From NCBI GenBank assembly GCA_003116995.1, contig BDSL01000079.1, positions 248,001 to 312,000 of the forward strand: a stretch of DNA of 64,000 nt, written 5' to 3'. A program made the position numbers and the translations under genes. Below are positions 43,383 to 55,600 of this stretch, in pieces (within the stretch, counting starts at the first letter, position 1; every line of letters starts with the position of its first letter). The stretch comes from Yamagishiella unicocca. Lineage: Eukaryota; Chlorophyta; Chlorophyceae; Chlamydomonadales; Volvocaceae. The notes under the pieces were generated by a model, which did no database searches, had not been told where the DNA came from, and saw only the letters and a list, made by a program, of their open reading frames with translations.

Positions 43383-46300
43383 ATGGGCCTCGGACGCTGG
43401 TTATGCTGCGGGAATGCTGAATCGAGCTCGGCGGCGGAAAAGCTTCCGCTGCAAGGGGAACCACAAGAACATGGTCTCAAAACAATAGATGAAGCTCCAG
43501 TTGAGACCTCGGCACCTAAGTTGGTGTTGCAGCAGGTGGGTTGCGTGCAGGACTGTGCGCCGGAACATACGTTTCACGGCGCCTTGCGCTTTTGCAGACC
43601 GTGGCGACAGCATGCAATAAAATTGCATCTTCCGGTTACGTGGCAGCTGGTCCACAGCGTGTTCGGACTGTCTGCCAATGCCTCCAGGAGTCGTTCGGCT
43701 CGAATAATGCCAGGTGCGGTATATTTATAAGGCATTACTTCCGTCTTTAACCCCCTTGATTGAGTTTACGGCCGTCGTGGCATAATTGGGTCGCCCGACG
43801 CTCGCATGGTGGTTGTCCTGAACCTCCAACGTTTTCCAACCCAGGCTCGCCGTGTTCGGGTGTGGAGGACACGCCTGTGTATTCGGCAGCACTACACCAA
43901 CGCACGGTGAATTGTTTGGAGACGGCCCGGAAGCCTGGGGCATAACCCTATGGGCATGCCTTGCTGAGGTATGTACATACTACAGGCAAATTCATCTGCA
44001 GGATCAGGATGATTTGCGTCAACGTCGTGCGTATACCACCGTCGCGCATCACAATTTACAGCCGACGAGCCAAATACGCTCTCCTTGCAGGACTATGTTG
44101 CCTGATTTTCACATCTTGCTTCGCCTAGCATCGCGCGTCACCCCTTCAAATCGCGCTTTCATCGAGTTTACATCACGGCACGCAGCATTTAGCCTCTGGA
44201 TGGCATTTCTCGCTCGGCAATCATCACCCCGTAACCTCTGGTTAGGACGGCGTAACCTCCCAACCCAACCACGGCTGGCTCCCCTGCCGATGTCTTGAAC
44301 CGGCCTAGCCTGATTCAACCCGACCCAGCCCGATGAGGCCTGACCCGACCTGACCGACCGGACCCGGCTTGGCCTGACCTGGCGCGACTCGCTCTGACCC
44401 GCCCTCACCCATCCGCAGGGCGAGCAGTTCACGGTGCTCCGCAGCGACTGCCCCCCCGGCGTCGAGAGCACCTGCCGCTCCAGCCACAGCGTCTCCTGCA
44501 CCATCACCCAGCAGCAGAGCACCCCGCTGGTGCTAGGCCCGGGCGACTTGCTGGCGCTGCCAATCCACTGCCAGAACGGCCGCCTCGTAGCTGCGCTGCT
44601 GCTCGGCTGCGGCGACGCGCTCACATCCGCGCAGCCGGGTCGTGGCGAAGCCGCCGCAGCGGCGGCGGCAGGTGCTGCAGCCGCCGCTGCGAGGGCCGAC
44701 AGATCGGTGCGAAAGGTGTCGGTTGACGGCCGGGGCTCAGCGGGGGCTGCAGCTGGCAGGGGCGGGGGCAGCTCTGGTGCTGTGGAGCTGGGTCCCGCCG
44801 ACCTGCGCGAGCTGCGGCGGTTGGCCCAGTTCGTTGGCTTCGGGCTGTTCAGCGACCCTCAGCAGGCGGCGTACCTGGAGCAGGTGGGCGGAGGACCGGG
44901 TGGGGTGGTGGCGAGCGGTTGCAGGGAAAGCCCATGCACGAAAGGAAAACCGTGGTGTGGGGGGCGGTGGTGTGTGGGGGGAGGGGGATTTGAAGAGGGG
45001 CGGGGGCATACCTGCGGCAGGCGGGGTGGCGGTGGAGCACGGCGCTTGATGTGCGGGCAGAGTTGTAGATTGCCGCCAGGCGCGCGGTTTGGGTTTTCGA
45101 CTGTTGTGCACTGCTTCGGGCCCGGCTGCTGGAGAGAGGCGGCCGATGAGACGTCTTGTCGCCTGAGACCCTCCGCGTCCGCGTCCCTTCCGCCATCCCC
45201 CGCTACCCCCCGCCAACGTTTTTGATGCCGCTCCTCCCCCTCCCCCGTTCCTCTCCTCCTCCTCCCCCTCCTCCTCCTCCTCCTCCCCCTCCTCCACCTC
45301 CTCCAACAGATGGCCAGCCTGCTCGTGGCCGTGCTGGATGACAACTGCCCTGGCCTGCACGACCTGATGGCGGCGGTGCTGGAGGCCCTGCCGCCGCTGC
45401 TGTACGGCAGGTTTGCCCTGCACCTCCAGCCGCTGCTGGTGGCGACACCGGCAGCCAACCCCGCCGGCACCGCAATCGTGTTCTCGCGCCGCCGTGGGCT
45501 CCCTAGCAGCCAGCAGGTGCAGGCGGCTCCCACCACCACCGGTTCAGGCAACCTCAGCGCCGCCATGATGGCGACCCATGGGTCAATAGCCGCATCTCTC
45601 GGGGCCCGTGGCAGTTACGGCGGCTCCGGGTCAGTCGCGCACCTTTCGGGTGCCAGCTTGCTGCACTATCCGGGGACGCTGGCGGCTGAGGCGGGGGGGC
45701 TGGCCCGTCGGTTGCTGGATGCCGTACTCGCGAGCCAGGGGTCGTTGCCGCGGCCGCGGTCTCAGAGCCACCAGAGCCTGCCGTTCGGCCGGGTCACGAT
45801 CGGAGGCGGCGGCGATGCCGGTGATGGCATCAGCCGCGTCAAGGTCATCCGTACGGCGCTGGCGCAGACGCTGCTGCAGTCACTGCTGACGTAGGTTGGT
45901 GGTTGCTCGGTGGGTGGTTGGTGGTTGGCCACGTGGGCAGGATGACGGCAGGTCGTCCGGCAACCCCAGCAGCACCATCCCAGACTGCCAAGGGTGCCAA
46001 GCCCGGGACGCATCTCACCTAAACCGCCCCGTCCTCAGCCAGCCACTTCTCACTCCCGACCTCTTTCCGGCCCCTTTGCCTGCAGGCAGCCCCCGATTGC
46101 GCTGGACAGCACACACCGCCCCGCCCCTGACTCCATCGCCCACGCCGCCCTGGGCCTCAACCCCCCCAGCCCCGGCCCCGGCGCCGCCTCCACGTTTCCG
46201 CTGTCATCGCTTGTGGTCGCCGACGCCAGCAGCCAGGTTCTGGAGGAGGAGCAACCCGGTCGCGACGTGCTTCTGGCCGCTAACCTCACGGGGGCGGGGG

Positions 46301-49300
46301 TGGCGTGCATGGTGCTGTGCGCGGAGGCGCAGCAGCCGCAGGGAGGCTGGCCGAACCAGGAGCGGGTTTCTCCAGCCAGCCGGCCGCTGATGACCCTGGC
46401 CAGCGTGCTGAACTCCAAGCTTAGCGCTGGCGGCGCTGGCGGCGGCGGCGGCGGCGGCGGCAGTGGTGGCGGGACTGCCGCCGGGTCCGTCGTGGGCCCT
46501 CCCATAACCGCCGGTGGCTGTCTGCAGCCTCCGCTGATGGTCCGGACGGTTGATTCGTACTCGGCGGTTGGCTCGCCGGAGGTTGTCAGCCCGTACACGG
46601 CCGCCGTGTCACAGCCGTTCCGCCTGGCGCTGTACCTGGTGTCGAGCGATGCGGTGCCGGGCGGGGTGCTGGAGGCGGTGGCGGAGGAGATGAGGGGGCT
46701 GCTGCCTGTGAGCGGGAGGCGGGGGGTGGCACGGAGCTGCTGGGGAGCTCCAGGGGGGGGGGCACGGAGGTGCTGGGGAGCTCCAGGGGGTGGCACGGAG
46801 CTGCTGGGGAGCTCCAGGGGGGGGGGCACGGAGCTGCTGGGGAGCTCCAGGGGGGGGGGCACGGAGCTGCTGGGGAGCTCCAGGGGGGGGCACGGAGCTG
46901 CTGGGGAGCTCCAGGGGGGGGGGGCACGGAGCTGCTGGGGAGCTCCAGGGGGGGCACGGAGCTGCTGGGGAGCTCCAGGGTATCGGATGTGCGTAGCAAC
47001 ACAGTTGCTGGGCATCCCGCCCCGCTAATACACCGCTCCCCGTCCCCCTCCTCCTGCTTCCCTCCTCCGACCTCCTCCCACGCCCCTCCCGCCGTTTCCC
47101 CCCCCTCTCGCATGCAGCTGGTATTCACCGCTTTCCGTTGCGCCGTGGCGGCCCGACCGCTGCTGTCCACCGAGCTGACGTCGCTGCTGGGCATCTCGCA
47201 GCCGCCACCTCCGACACAGCAGCAACCGCAGTCGCCGCTGCCCTCCCAGCACCAGCAGTGGGCGCCTCAGGCCCTGTCCCCGCTGGCGGCTCTGAAGGCA
47301 GCCGTCTCGGGCTCAGGGGCGCCGTCGCCGCAGCCGCCCCCCCGGCCCGCCGGAATGTCCTTAGACCGACCCGTGGGTCCGCCCTTGACCCCTGGGCGCG
47401 CCGCACCAACCCCATCAGCCCCCCTCATTCAGTACCGCGCAGGAGCCGCCGCGCGCGGCGTCTTCATGCCCGGCTCGCCGATGCCGTACAGCCCCCGCAT
47501 GAGGGCATTCGCCTCAACCGCCGGCAACGGCTCGTCCCGCTCGCTCCGGAGCCGCGCTGGCTATGTCGTACCCTCGGTGCCTGGCAGGCCGTCGGCCGGG
47601 GGCCTGCTGCGCTCGGGCGACTTCAACGCCTCCGCCGCTCTGCTGCTCGAGGACATGTGTGCGGAGGAGGGGTCGGCGGGGGGCCCAACGCCCCTGCTTC
47701 ACCTGAACACGACGTTGAACGGAGGTGGGCGGCGGAGAAACGCGTGTGTGGGCACACGGGGAAGAGAAAGAGGAAGAGGAACCGAAAACCTGGTGGGAGG
47801 CCGGTTTTGGTGGTGGGTTGGGGCTGGGGGTTGGGAGCGAGTGGTGGTGGTGGGGGGGGTGTTGCTGCTGCTGGGATATGGAGGCAGGCATTCAGCACGT
47901 CTGTGCTGGTCGTGCAGTAGTCCGCCTTGCTCCTGTTCTCGACCCGGCATTCGCCGCGCGCCATCCAGCACCACCGCCACCGCCGCCACCACCACTGCTT
48001 GCCATCCCACCCACCCACCCACCCGCGCGCGCGCTTCCTTCCCGCTACGGCGCCAACGGGGCGGCCCCGGCACACTACCCTCTGAAGCCGGCAAACACCG
48101 TGTCCTTCCCCCTCGCCTTTCCCCCTCCCCCGCACCTAGTCTCCCCCGACAGCAGCAACCACCCGGTCATCCGCATGGGCACTTCGTCCCTCCCGCGGCT
48201 GTCGTCATGCCCCATGCTTCAGGTGGGGGGAAGGAAGGAAAGCAAAACCGTGTGGGGGGAGGGGAGAAAACACAAAGGATGTGGCAGTGGCTGGGCGGGG
48301 GCGACAGAAAGGGATCCAACCCGGACCGGAGTTTCGGTGAGGAGGCGATATAGCGCATATTGCCCTGATAAGCGACGTACCCGCACATGTTGTGCCTTTG
48401 GGAGCGAAGTCAATTCACGCCGTGTGGTAGCTCCCTTCACAACGGTCTCGGAACGCAACTGCGAGAACCCCCATGTGGCCTTTTGTTCGTTGGAATCTCC
48501 AACTGTCAACCTCTTCACACCCCGCCAATTCCCCTGCACGGCCCCCTGCCGCTCCCCGTATGTTGCCGCTCCCGCACCCCACCCACCCGCCCTGGCTCCT
48601 CCCCTTACCCCTCCCTGGCTCCTCCCCTTACCCCTCCCTGCCCCCTGCGTCCCCCCCTGCCCCCTGGCCCCCCCCCCTGCCCCCTGCCCCCTCCCCCTCC
48701 TCAGCTGGAGGACGTGGCTGGCCCCCGGCCGCTGGAGCTGCTCGTGAGCAGCGCCCGGACCCGACTCACTGCGGTGGCGGCGGGGTCGGACGTGGGGGAG
48801 GAGGCCAGGTGGGGGGGGGTCGGACGTGGGGGAGGAGGCCAGGTGGGGCGGGGTCGGACGTGGGGGAGGAGGCCAGGTGGGGCGGGGTCGGACGTGGGAG
48901 AGGAGGCCAGGTGGGGGGGGTGATGACACGATGCAGGGCTGCTGGGGGTTTCGAGGAAGACCCGGGCTGCTGGGGGGTTCGAGGAAGACCCGGGCTGCTG
49001 GGGGGGGTGAAGACCCGCGTAGATGACAGAGGAGACGGATGACATGAATAAGGGCTACTGGGGGAGGGTGCTGGGGAGGGGGGGGGCTTGCAAGGAAAAC
49101 GCGTGTATGAAAGAAAACCCGTTTAGAAGGGGGGAGGGGGAGGGCGGTAGGTCCTGTGGAGCTTGGAAGGAGGGCGCCAGGGCAGGAGGGGGACAGGAGG
49201 GGGGAGGGGGGATCCGACGGAGGGTCGGGTAGGGAACGGGGGTGCGAGCTGGGAATGCGGCGGACAGAGGGGGTCTGGCCCCCTCTGTCTTCTCCTGACC

Positions 49301-50791
49301 CCCGCTTGCGGGCCCTATGTCGTGCAGGCTAGCGTCCAGCCAGGACATCGCCGCGGTCGAGCTGGTGGAGGTGGTGGGGCGAGGGGGGCAGGTGCGTTGT
49401 GTGTTTCGTGTAGCTTGTGGGGTTGCAGGCTTGGCCGCAGCTGACTTGCATCTGGGCCCCACCCACCGACCCATCGACTCATCGACCCACCGACCCACCG
49501 ACCCACCGACCACGCGACCCACCGACCCACCGACCCACCGGCCCACCGACCCACCGGCCACGCGACCCTCCGACCCACCGACCCCGCGACCCTCCGACCC
49601 ACCGACCTTCCGACCCACCGACCACGCGACCCTCCGACCCACCGACCCACCGACCACGCGACCCACCGACCCTCCGACCACGCGACCCTCCGACCACGCG
49701 ACCCTCCGACCCACCGACCCACCGACCACGCGACCCACCGGCCCACCGACCCACCGGCCACGCGACCCTCCGACCCACCGACCACGCGACCCACCGACCC
49801 ACCGACCCACCGGCCACGCGACCCTCCGACCCACCGACCACGCGACCCTCCGACCCACCGACCCACCGACCACGCGACCCACCGACCCACCGACCCACCG
49901 GCCACGCGACCCTCTGGACCACGCAGGGTGTTGTGTTCCGCGGCCTGATGCACGGCTTGGAGGTGGCCGTCAAGGTAGGGGGGCCGGCCGAGGGGGCGAG
50001 GGACGCAATGGCGTGACCCACGGGTCGCTGTTGAAACAATTTGTTCTGAGCTGCGCTTGGGGGACGGGTTCGGGTGTCGGTCGGGGCGTTGCATTGCATG
50101 TCATAGGGCCCCCCAAGCGGAAGCACCAGGAGCTAGGAAGCTAGGAAGCTAGGCCTTCAAGGGGCTCCCCATCACGCCACGTGAGACTGCAACGTCCTCA
50201 TCCAATGATACAATCACCGCCCCGCGCGGCTGGCTTCGTTTGGCAGGTGTTGGAGCACGTGGGACGAGCCCCCCTGGAGCACGACGGGGGCATATCGTCA
50301 GCCGGGGGCAGCATCACCCCCCAGCGGGGCAGCAGTCCCGGGGTGGGTGCCCGGCCCCCCCACCTGGCGCACGAGGCCGGCAGCCGCAACCCAGCCAACG
50401 AGGCAATCGACGAGAGGCGCGTGAACAACAACCCAAAGCCGGGCGGCGAGAGCAGCGCCGCAGAGCAGTTTCGGCAGGTTTGTGGAACCTGGGGGGTGGG
50501 TAAAAGGAAGACCCGTGTACGAAAGGAAAAACGTTTGGGACAGACGTTTCGAGATGCATGCTGGAGGACTTGGTGGGGGAAGGACGGGCAGGAGCGAGGG
50601 GGGGGGGTGGGGGCGAGTGGCGGAACGTCATGGTGGTGGTGGGCGGTGCTCGTACGTCTCACCTCGGGGACTGCGGGCGGAGGGCAGCAAGAAGTATGCA
50701 AAGGTGATCGTGGTGGTGATTTTGGTGGTGGTGGTGGTGGCGGTATTGGTTTTGGTGGTGGTGGTACTAGTGTTGTTGTTGGTGGTGGTGG

Positions 50792-50839
<48 letters not shown>

Positions 50840-53800
50840 GTTCCCGGCACCGCGCTGGCGGCACCTGTATCCACCTCCCCCCAGGAAGCCCCTCCCCCCA
50901 CCCTCCCCCCCGGACCCGGTGCCGCAGGTGAAGCGCGAGGCCATGGAGGTGGCGATCATGGGCACCTTGTCGCATCCCAACATCGTACAGGTGGGGGAGG
51001 GGGGGAGGGCGAGAGGGAAGGGGAGGGGAAGAGGGCGGGAGGGAAGAGCGGGCGGGCGGGGGAGGTGCCGCAGCCTCCGCCGCTCCATTTGCTTTACCAG
51101 CCGCCGGGTAGCGCCCGGCGCGGGCAAAGGAACTCACCACCAGGTTGCATCAGCAGCAAACCTACGGGTCCCAAGCCCAGCGAAATCATTCGGCCTTCAC
51201 TCTCGAGATCCACCCCGCCCCCCTACCTCTCCCCCCCGTGCTCCCGCCGCTGCAGGTGTTCGCGCAGTTTAGCGAGGTGGTGGTGGTGGAGCGCTCCCCG
51301 CCGCCCGGCAGCGCCGCCCCGACCCAGCTGCGGCTGTGCGGAATGGACAACCCGCTGCTTGCGGGGAAGAGCCTGAGTGAGGCGGGAGGGGGGGGCCGGG
51401 GGAGGGGAGGTGGGAGGGGGGGCGAGGGAGGGGAGGCGGGAGAGGGGGCGAGGGGGGGAGGGAGGGGAAGCGGAGGTAGCTTAGGGACGCATGATGGTCG
51501 AATGCGACCAAGCAATCGGTGTGCTAGGAGGGGCCACAGGGAATGTGCTAGGAGGGGCCGCGGGGATGGAAGCGCCTTCGGTGAGGGCCTAGTGACGTTC
51601 ATCTCGGTGGTGGTGGTGTGTCGGGGGTGTCGGAGGTTGCAGCTGGACTGACACGCAGTGCTCTCGCCCCCTGCCACCTCCCCTCACCTTCCCCTCCCCA
51701 CCTTTCCAAACCCCCCCCCCCCGCAGATCCCCTGAACTCGGCGCTGTGCCTGGTGAGGGAGCTGGAGGACACGGGCTGGGGAGGGGCTAGGGAAGCAGCC
51801 GGGAGGGGGGCAGGGAGTGGGACAGGGGCTAGGAGGGGTCTGAGATTTGTTGACCGGCCGTTGCAAAAGGGATTGGAACCCGGTCCTCCGAAGGGGGGAG
51901 CGTCCGCAGTTGGTCTGGCCCGCTTGGGCGGCGCATAGGCAGGGCGGGACGTCTGGGCGTGGCCACTGGGGGCAATTGCTCCCTCGGCTCCCTGGAAGCC
52001 TATGAGGGGGGGGGGAAGCACCGCTCGACGCCGGCAGCTGTTTCCTGCGCTTACCCACCATCACCGCCACCACCATGCTCGTGACTCCCCCTCCCCTTCC
52101 TCACGTCCCTCCCCCCCTTCCCCCCTTCTTCCGCCCGCCAGGAGTACTGCGATGCGGGCACCCTGCTGTCCGCCGCTCGCCGGGGTGACTTCCGGCTGCC
52201 GGACAGCGGCCCCCGGGACGGCCCCGTGTGGCCCGACATGGTGCCGCTCTACACCAGCCTGCTGGAGGTGGGGTTCGAGGGAAACCCGTGGATGTCCGAA
52301 AAAATCGTTTAAAACAGAAGTTTTAAACGATGGGGGGGGGCGGCGGAATGTAGGGTGCTTCGGTCAGGTTCCCAATACCATTCCAAACCCTCCCCGCCCC
52401 GCTCCCCCCCAGGTGGCTCTTGCCCTGCGCTACCTGCACTCCCGCCGCCTGGTCCACTGCGACCTCAAGCCGGGCAACGTGCTGCTCAAGACCATCGCCA
52501 GGGACCCCAGGGGCTGGATGTGCAAGCTGAGCGACTTCGGGTGGTGAGGCGGGAGGGCGCAGGGGGGAGTGCGAGGGTACATGGTAGGGGTGGTATAGAA
52601 GCCTGCTTTGGTGATTATATAAAGGATTTCCAGAATTTAAACCCAAGAACCCTAAAACCCTACGCCGCTTGTTGCATATAACCCTTCTGGCCCCCCCGGT
52701 CCGCCCCCCCGTCCAGCGTGCGGCTGATGGATGAGGTCGGCCCCGACGGCCAGCCGTGCTTCACGACAAACACCATGTACGGCACCGTGCCGTACATGTC
52801 GCCAGGTGGGTTGGCGGCGGCGCTGCGGGGCGAGGACCGCGCGGCGGCCTGAAGGCGCAACGCACCTCTTTGGCTCCGAGTTAGTTGACGGCGGTTTGTG
52901 AAGTGACGAGATGACGAGCACGTGCCCGCCTCTCTCGCTGCTACCGTATTGCCGCTGTGTCGGTGTCCAGCACCCCCCACAGCCCATCCAGCACCCCCAG
53001 CAGCGCCGCAGCGCAGTCCTGCGCCTCACGGACTCTTCACCCAGCACCTCACACTGCCCAGGGCACCACCGCACCCCTTTGGTAGCTGTTGTTGCTCCTG
53101 AAGATCCTCGTCTCGTACGAGTCCAACCACTCCCAACCATTCCCAACCACTCCGCCGAGGCTCTGACACGCCCCGATCCCCCCCGCCCTCGCCGCCGAAC
53201 AACGAACCCTGCCTTGCTGGCTGGCGCCTGATCGTCCGTACGCCGCGTGTCGTACGTTGCCGTACGGATCTATCGTGCCATCCTGCTCCCTCCCTCGGCC
53301 CGGCCAATGTCCCTCCTCGAGCAGAGTTCCTCCAGAAAGGTGCGTTAGTTTGGGGGCGCAGACGACGGGGGTGTGGGGGCGGACGACGAGGGGGTTTTAG
53401 GGCGGCGGGGACGTCATGGAGCATATGTGTGGTGAGTGGGTTGAGGGGGCGGCGGGTCCCTCTGCAACAAGAGCAACAGCCGCCCATCATCCCCCCGCTC
53501 TACTCTGTCCGCCCAACCCGAATCCACTCAGCCCAACCGTTGTCGCCTGCGCCTCTCTCCCCCCAGGCCGACCGCTCAACGCCTCCGTGGACATTTACGC
53601 ATTCGGCATTGTGAGTTGCCGGGCGGCTGCGTACGGCCGAATCGTATCGGGTTGCATCGTACGGTTTTCGTACGTGGTGTCGTACATACACATAGTGCGT
53701 GCAGCTGGGCCTATAGCCCTGGGCACACACACCCTCAGCCGCCACCTCCCGTTTCGTCTTGGTGCTCGCCTCCCCGCCATCCTCCACAAAAGATAGGTTA

Positions 53801-54691
53801 GAGGCTTTACACAATAAAACGTTAAAGTAGCGTTACGTTTTTCTCCTTATCCCCACCCACCCACCAGCCTACATCCTCCACCTTTCTTTCAGTTGCCTCC
53901 CGTTTGCAGCCCCTGCAACATGAACACACGGCCACCGCCACGCCTTCCTTCTCTCCGCTGAGGCCCTCGTGCCCGCCGTGCTCCTCCCCCCTTCAGGTCA
54001 TGTGGGAGTTGATACATTGCCGCGCAGCGTACGGTCGCATCAAACACAACGTGAGGCAGCCGGCGGTGGACCGGGTTGAGATGTATCCTAGATGGGCGCT
54101 GGGGGTCCTAGCAGGGCAATGCCCAACCGTCGCTGAAGTCCTCCCCCTCCCCCCCAGCCAGACGGTTCCCCCCCCTGCCCACGTAACACCTCAACGCCCC
54201 CCCCTCATCCTTCGCGCCCGCTGCCTGCAGGAGCTGCCCTCACTGGTGGTGCAGCAGCACCTGCGGCCCGACTTCGACGCCCTCGCACCGGCCGATTACA
54301 GGTGGGTGGCTGGGTGGCTGGGTGGGTGGGTGGGTCGGCAGCGAAGGAACAGCGTACAGCGGCATAGGAGGAAAGCGGATGCGTCTCCACCTGCCTCCCT
54401 GCCAGCAAATGTGGTTGCCCACGTACCCCAGACCAGACCCAAACTGGACGCCCCCCCCCGCCCCTCCCTTCTCTCGCCCCGTCCCCCAGAGCTCTGGCGA
54501 CCCGCTGCTGGTCTGCCTCCCCCGACCGCCGGCCCACCGCCACGCAGCTGGTGTCGCAGCTGCAGCGGCTGCTGGCCTCATCAAAGGCGGCGGCGGCGGC
54601 GGCGGCTCAGCGCAGGCAGCAGGTGCTGGAGCAGCTGCCCCAATGCGCCCCCGCCGGCAGCAGCTCGCGTCCGCTGCCTCCGCCCCTGTTG

Positions 54692-54722
<31 letters not shown>

Positions 54723-54946
54723 CGGACGTGACTCCACTGTCACAGCCGCACGGTCAAACTCTGCTAGAGATGCCGTCCAGCACCGACAATGACGCGGCTG
54801 CTGCTGCTGTGGACGCGAGCGGCGCCGCAGCAGCAGCAGCAGACAAGACAGCTATAGTCCGCGCGTCCGACGTCCTGCTAGAGCTGCCGCCGCAGCAGCC
54901 GCACCAGCCGCACCAGCCGCACCAGCCGCAGCAGCAGGATTGTTGA
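43383..54946 (+). CDS. TKL-like protein kinase with acylated N-terminus, 23 exons
   Basis: Exons: 43383-43535, 43598-43713, 43845-43968, 44419-44883, 45310-45890, 46086-46707, 47118-47724, 47918-48222, 48705-48808, 49328-49391, 49927-49974, 50247-50477, 50928-50990, 51256-51376, 51727-51752, 52142-52267, 52413-52543, 52717-52805, 53325-53339, 53567-53610, 53997-54050, 54231-54301, 54490-54946. Phases agree; 1,538 residues. The start MGLGRWLCCG has a Gly2 myristoylation and Cys8/9 palmitoylation pattern. About 1,000 residues of GAF-like and low-complexity sequence follow. Kinase domain about 1032-1396: G-loop GRGGQGVVFRG, VAVK lysine 1063, alpha-C REAMEVAIM, a 77-residue insert before it, hinge EYCDAGTL, HCDLKPGN (1267-1274), DFG 1293-1295, MYGTVPYMSPE, and VDIYAFGIVMWEL. 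HRD is HCD, so it is a non-RD kinase. The tail is Ala/Gln-rich. Exons 1-3 and 15 are the least certain. Confidence 0.87.
46728..46981. repeat. Intron minisatellite (GCTGCTGGGGAGCTCCAGG)
   Basis: About nine units of 27-31 bp, GGCACGGAGCTGCTGGGGAG then CTCCAGG plus a variable G run, start just after the donor of exon 46086-46707. The G runs vary in length, as expected for replication slippage. Open frames across it are spurious. Confidence 0.9.
48785..48920. repeat. 34-bp repeat that duplicates a splice donor
   Basis: Four units (48785, 48819, 48853, 48887) of GTCGGACGTGGGGGAGGAGG then CCAGGTGGGG. The first contains the end of exon 48705-48808 and its AG/GTGGGG donor; the other three repeat the same donor. 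Confidence 0.85.
49458..49915. repeat. (CGACCCAC)n-type satellite filling a kinase intron
   Basis: Units of 8 bp, mainly CCGACCCA, CCGACCAC and GCGACCCT, fill the intron between the glycine-rich-loop exon and the VAVK exon. They leave all six frames largely open, hence long Pro/Thr/Arg or Gly/Arg/Val ORFs. Confidence 0.95.
50500..50582 (+). repeat. Dispersed intronic module, copy in kinase intron
   Basis: GTAAAAGGAAGACCCGTG ... ACGTTT ... GACGTTTCGAGA ... GCATGCTGGAGGACTTGG, closely matching 10931-11010 in UGGT. It is sense to its host transcript. Confidence 0.75.
50696..50838. repeat. (GGT)n and (CTG)n microsatellite in a kinase intron
   Basis: GGT-rich run followed by about fourteen CTG triplets, in the intron before exon 50928-50990. 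Confidence 0.9.
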
Positions 54947-55600
54947 GCTGGATGGGGGGCATGCTGCGTTCGATCCTCGCACCGGCAGCTGCATGCTGAG
55001 GCGGAGGAAGCGGAGCGAAGGGCCCGACAGGAGGCGGCGTGCGGCTGACAGGAGGCGGCGTGGGGCTGACAGGAGCTGCAGCTGCATACCCAGCGGCGGG
55101 GGCCGCAAAGTGGGCGATCGAGCAGCACGACGAGGCCTACGTGGCCAGTGCGTGCGTCAGGACCGAGTCGTCGCCTTACCTCATCGGCGGCCCCAACTAG
55201 GGCGGCACGACCGCCGCGTCCTCCGACGTCTCCCACCGGAGCTGCTGCTGGTAGGGCCTCCGAACGGCCGCTGGTGCTACTGCTGCTGCTGCTGGTGCTA
55301 CTGCTGCTGGTGGGTACTGCGGCTACTGCAGCTACTGCAGCTACCGCTGCTTGCTGGCGGTGTGGCACGCTGCTAATGCCGGCGGTGGTGCGATACACTA
55401 CGGGCCCTGGTCGGTGCTGCTGCCGGGCTTGGGGAAGCAGCAGCTGGCAGGCGGGCTGGGGCAGCTGCTGTCAGCTGCCGCAGCGACCGGTCTGCATGCG
55501 GGAATGGAGCGGCTTGCTACGGGATCCATCGGAGGAAGGGCGGGCGGCCATAATGCCAACCAACCCCTTCCTAACTAGCTAATTGCTTAGTGTAATTGCG
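54947..55600 (+). other. Kinase 3' UTR with coding-like stretches
   Basis: High GC continues after the stop at 54944-54946. Protein-like stretches appear in different frames: AAKWAIEQHDEAYVASACV near 55105 and GLGQLLSAAAATGLHAGMER near 55455-55515. They could be 3' UTR, or C-terminal coding sequence reached by another splice or lost to an indel. Confidence 0.4.
55591..55595 (+). terminator. TGTAA poly(A) signal of the kinase
   Basis: First TGTAA after the kinase stop, about 645 nt downstream, at the point where GC content falls. Confidence 0.5.

Noticed and set aside
46586..47194. ORFs across the AGCTCCAGGGGG minisatellite
   Set aside because: Repeat-driven. Splice phases place the whole minisatellite in the intron 46708-47117.
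49458..49915. CRISPR-like regular repeats
   Set aside because: The repeats are contiguous and degenerate with no unique spacers, inside an intron of a nuclear gene.
49055..50144. Long Gly/Arg/Val and Pro/Thr/Arg ORFs on both strands
   Set aside because: Produced by the 8-bp satellite in a kinase intron, which is open in most frames.
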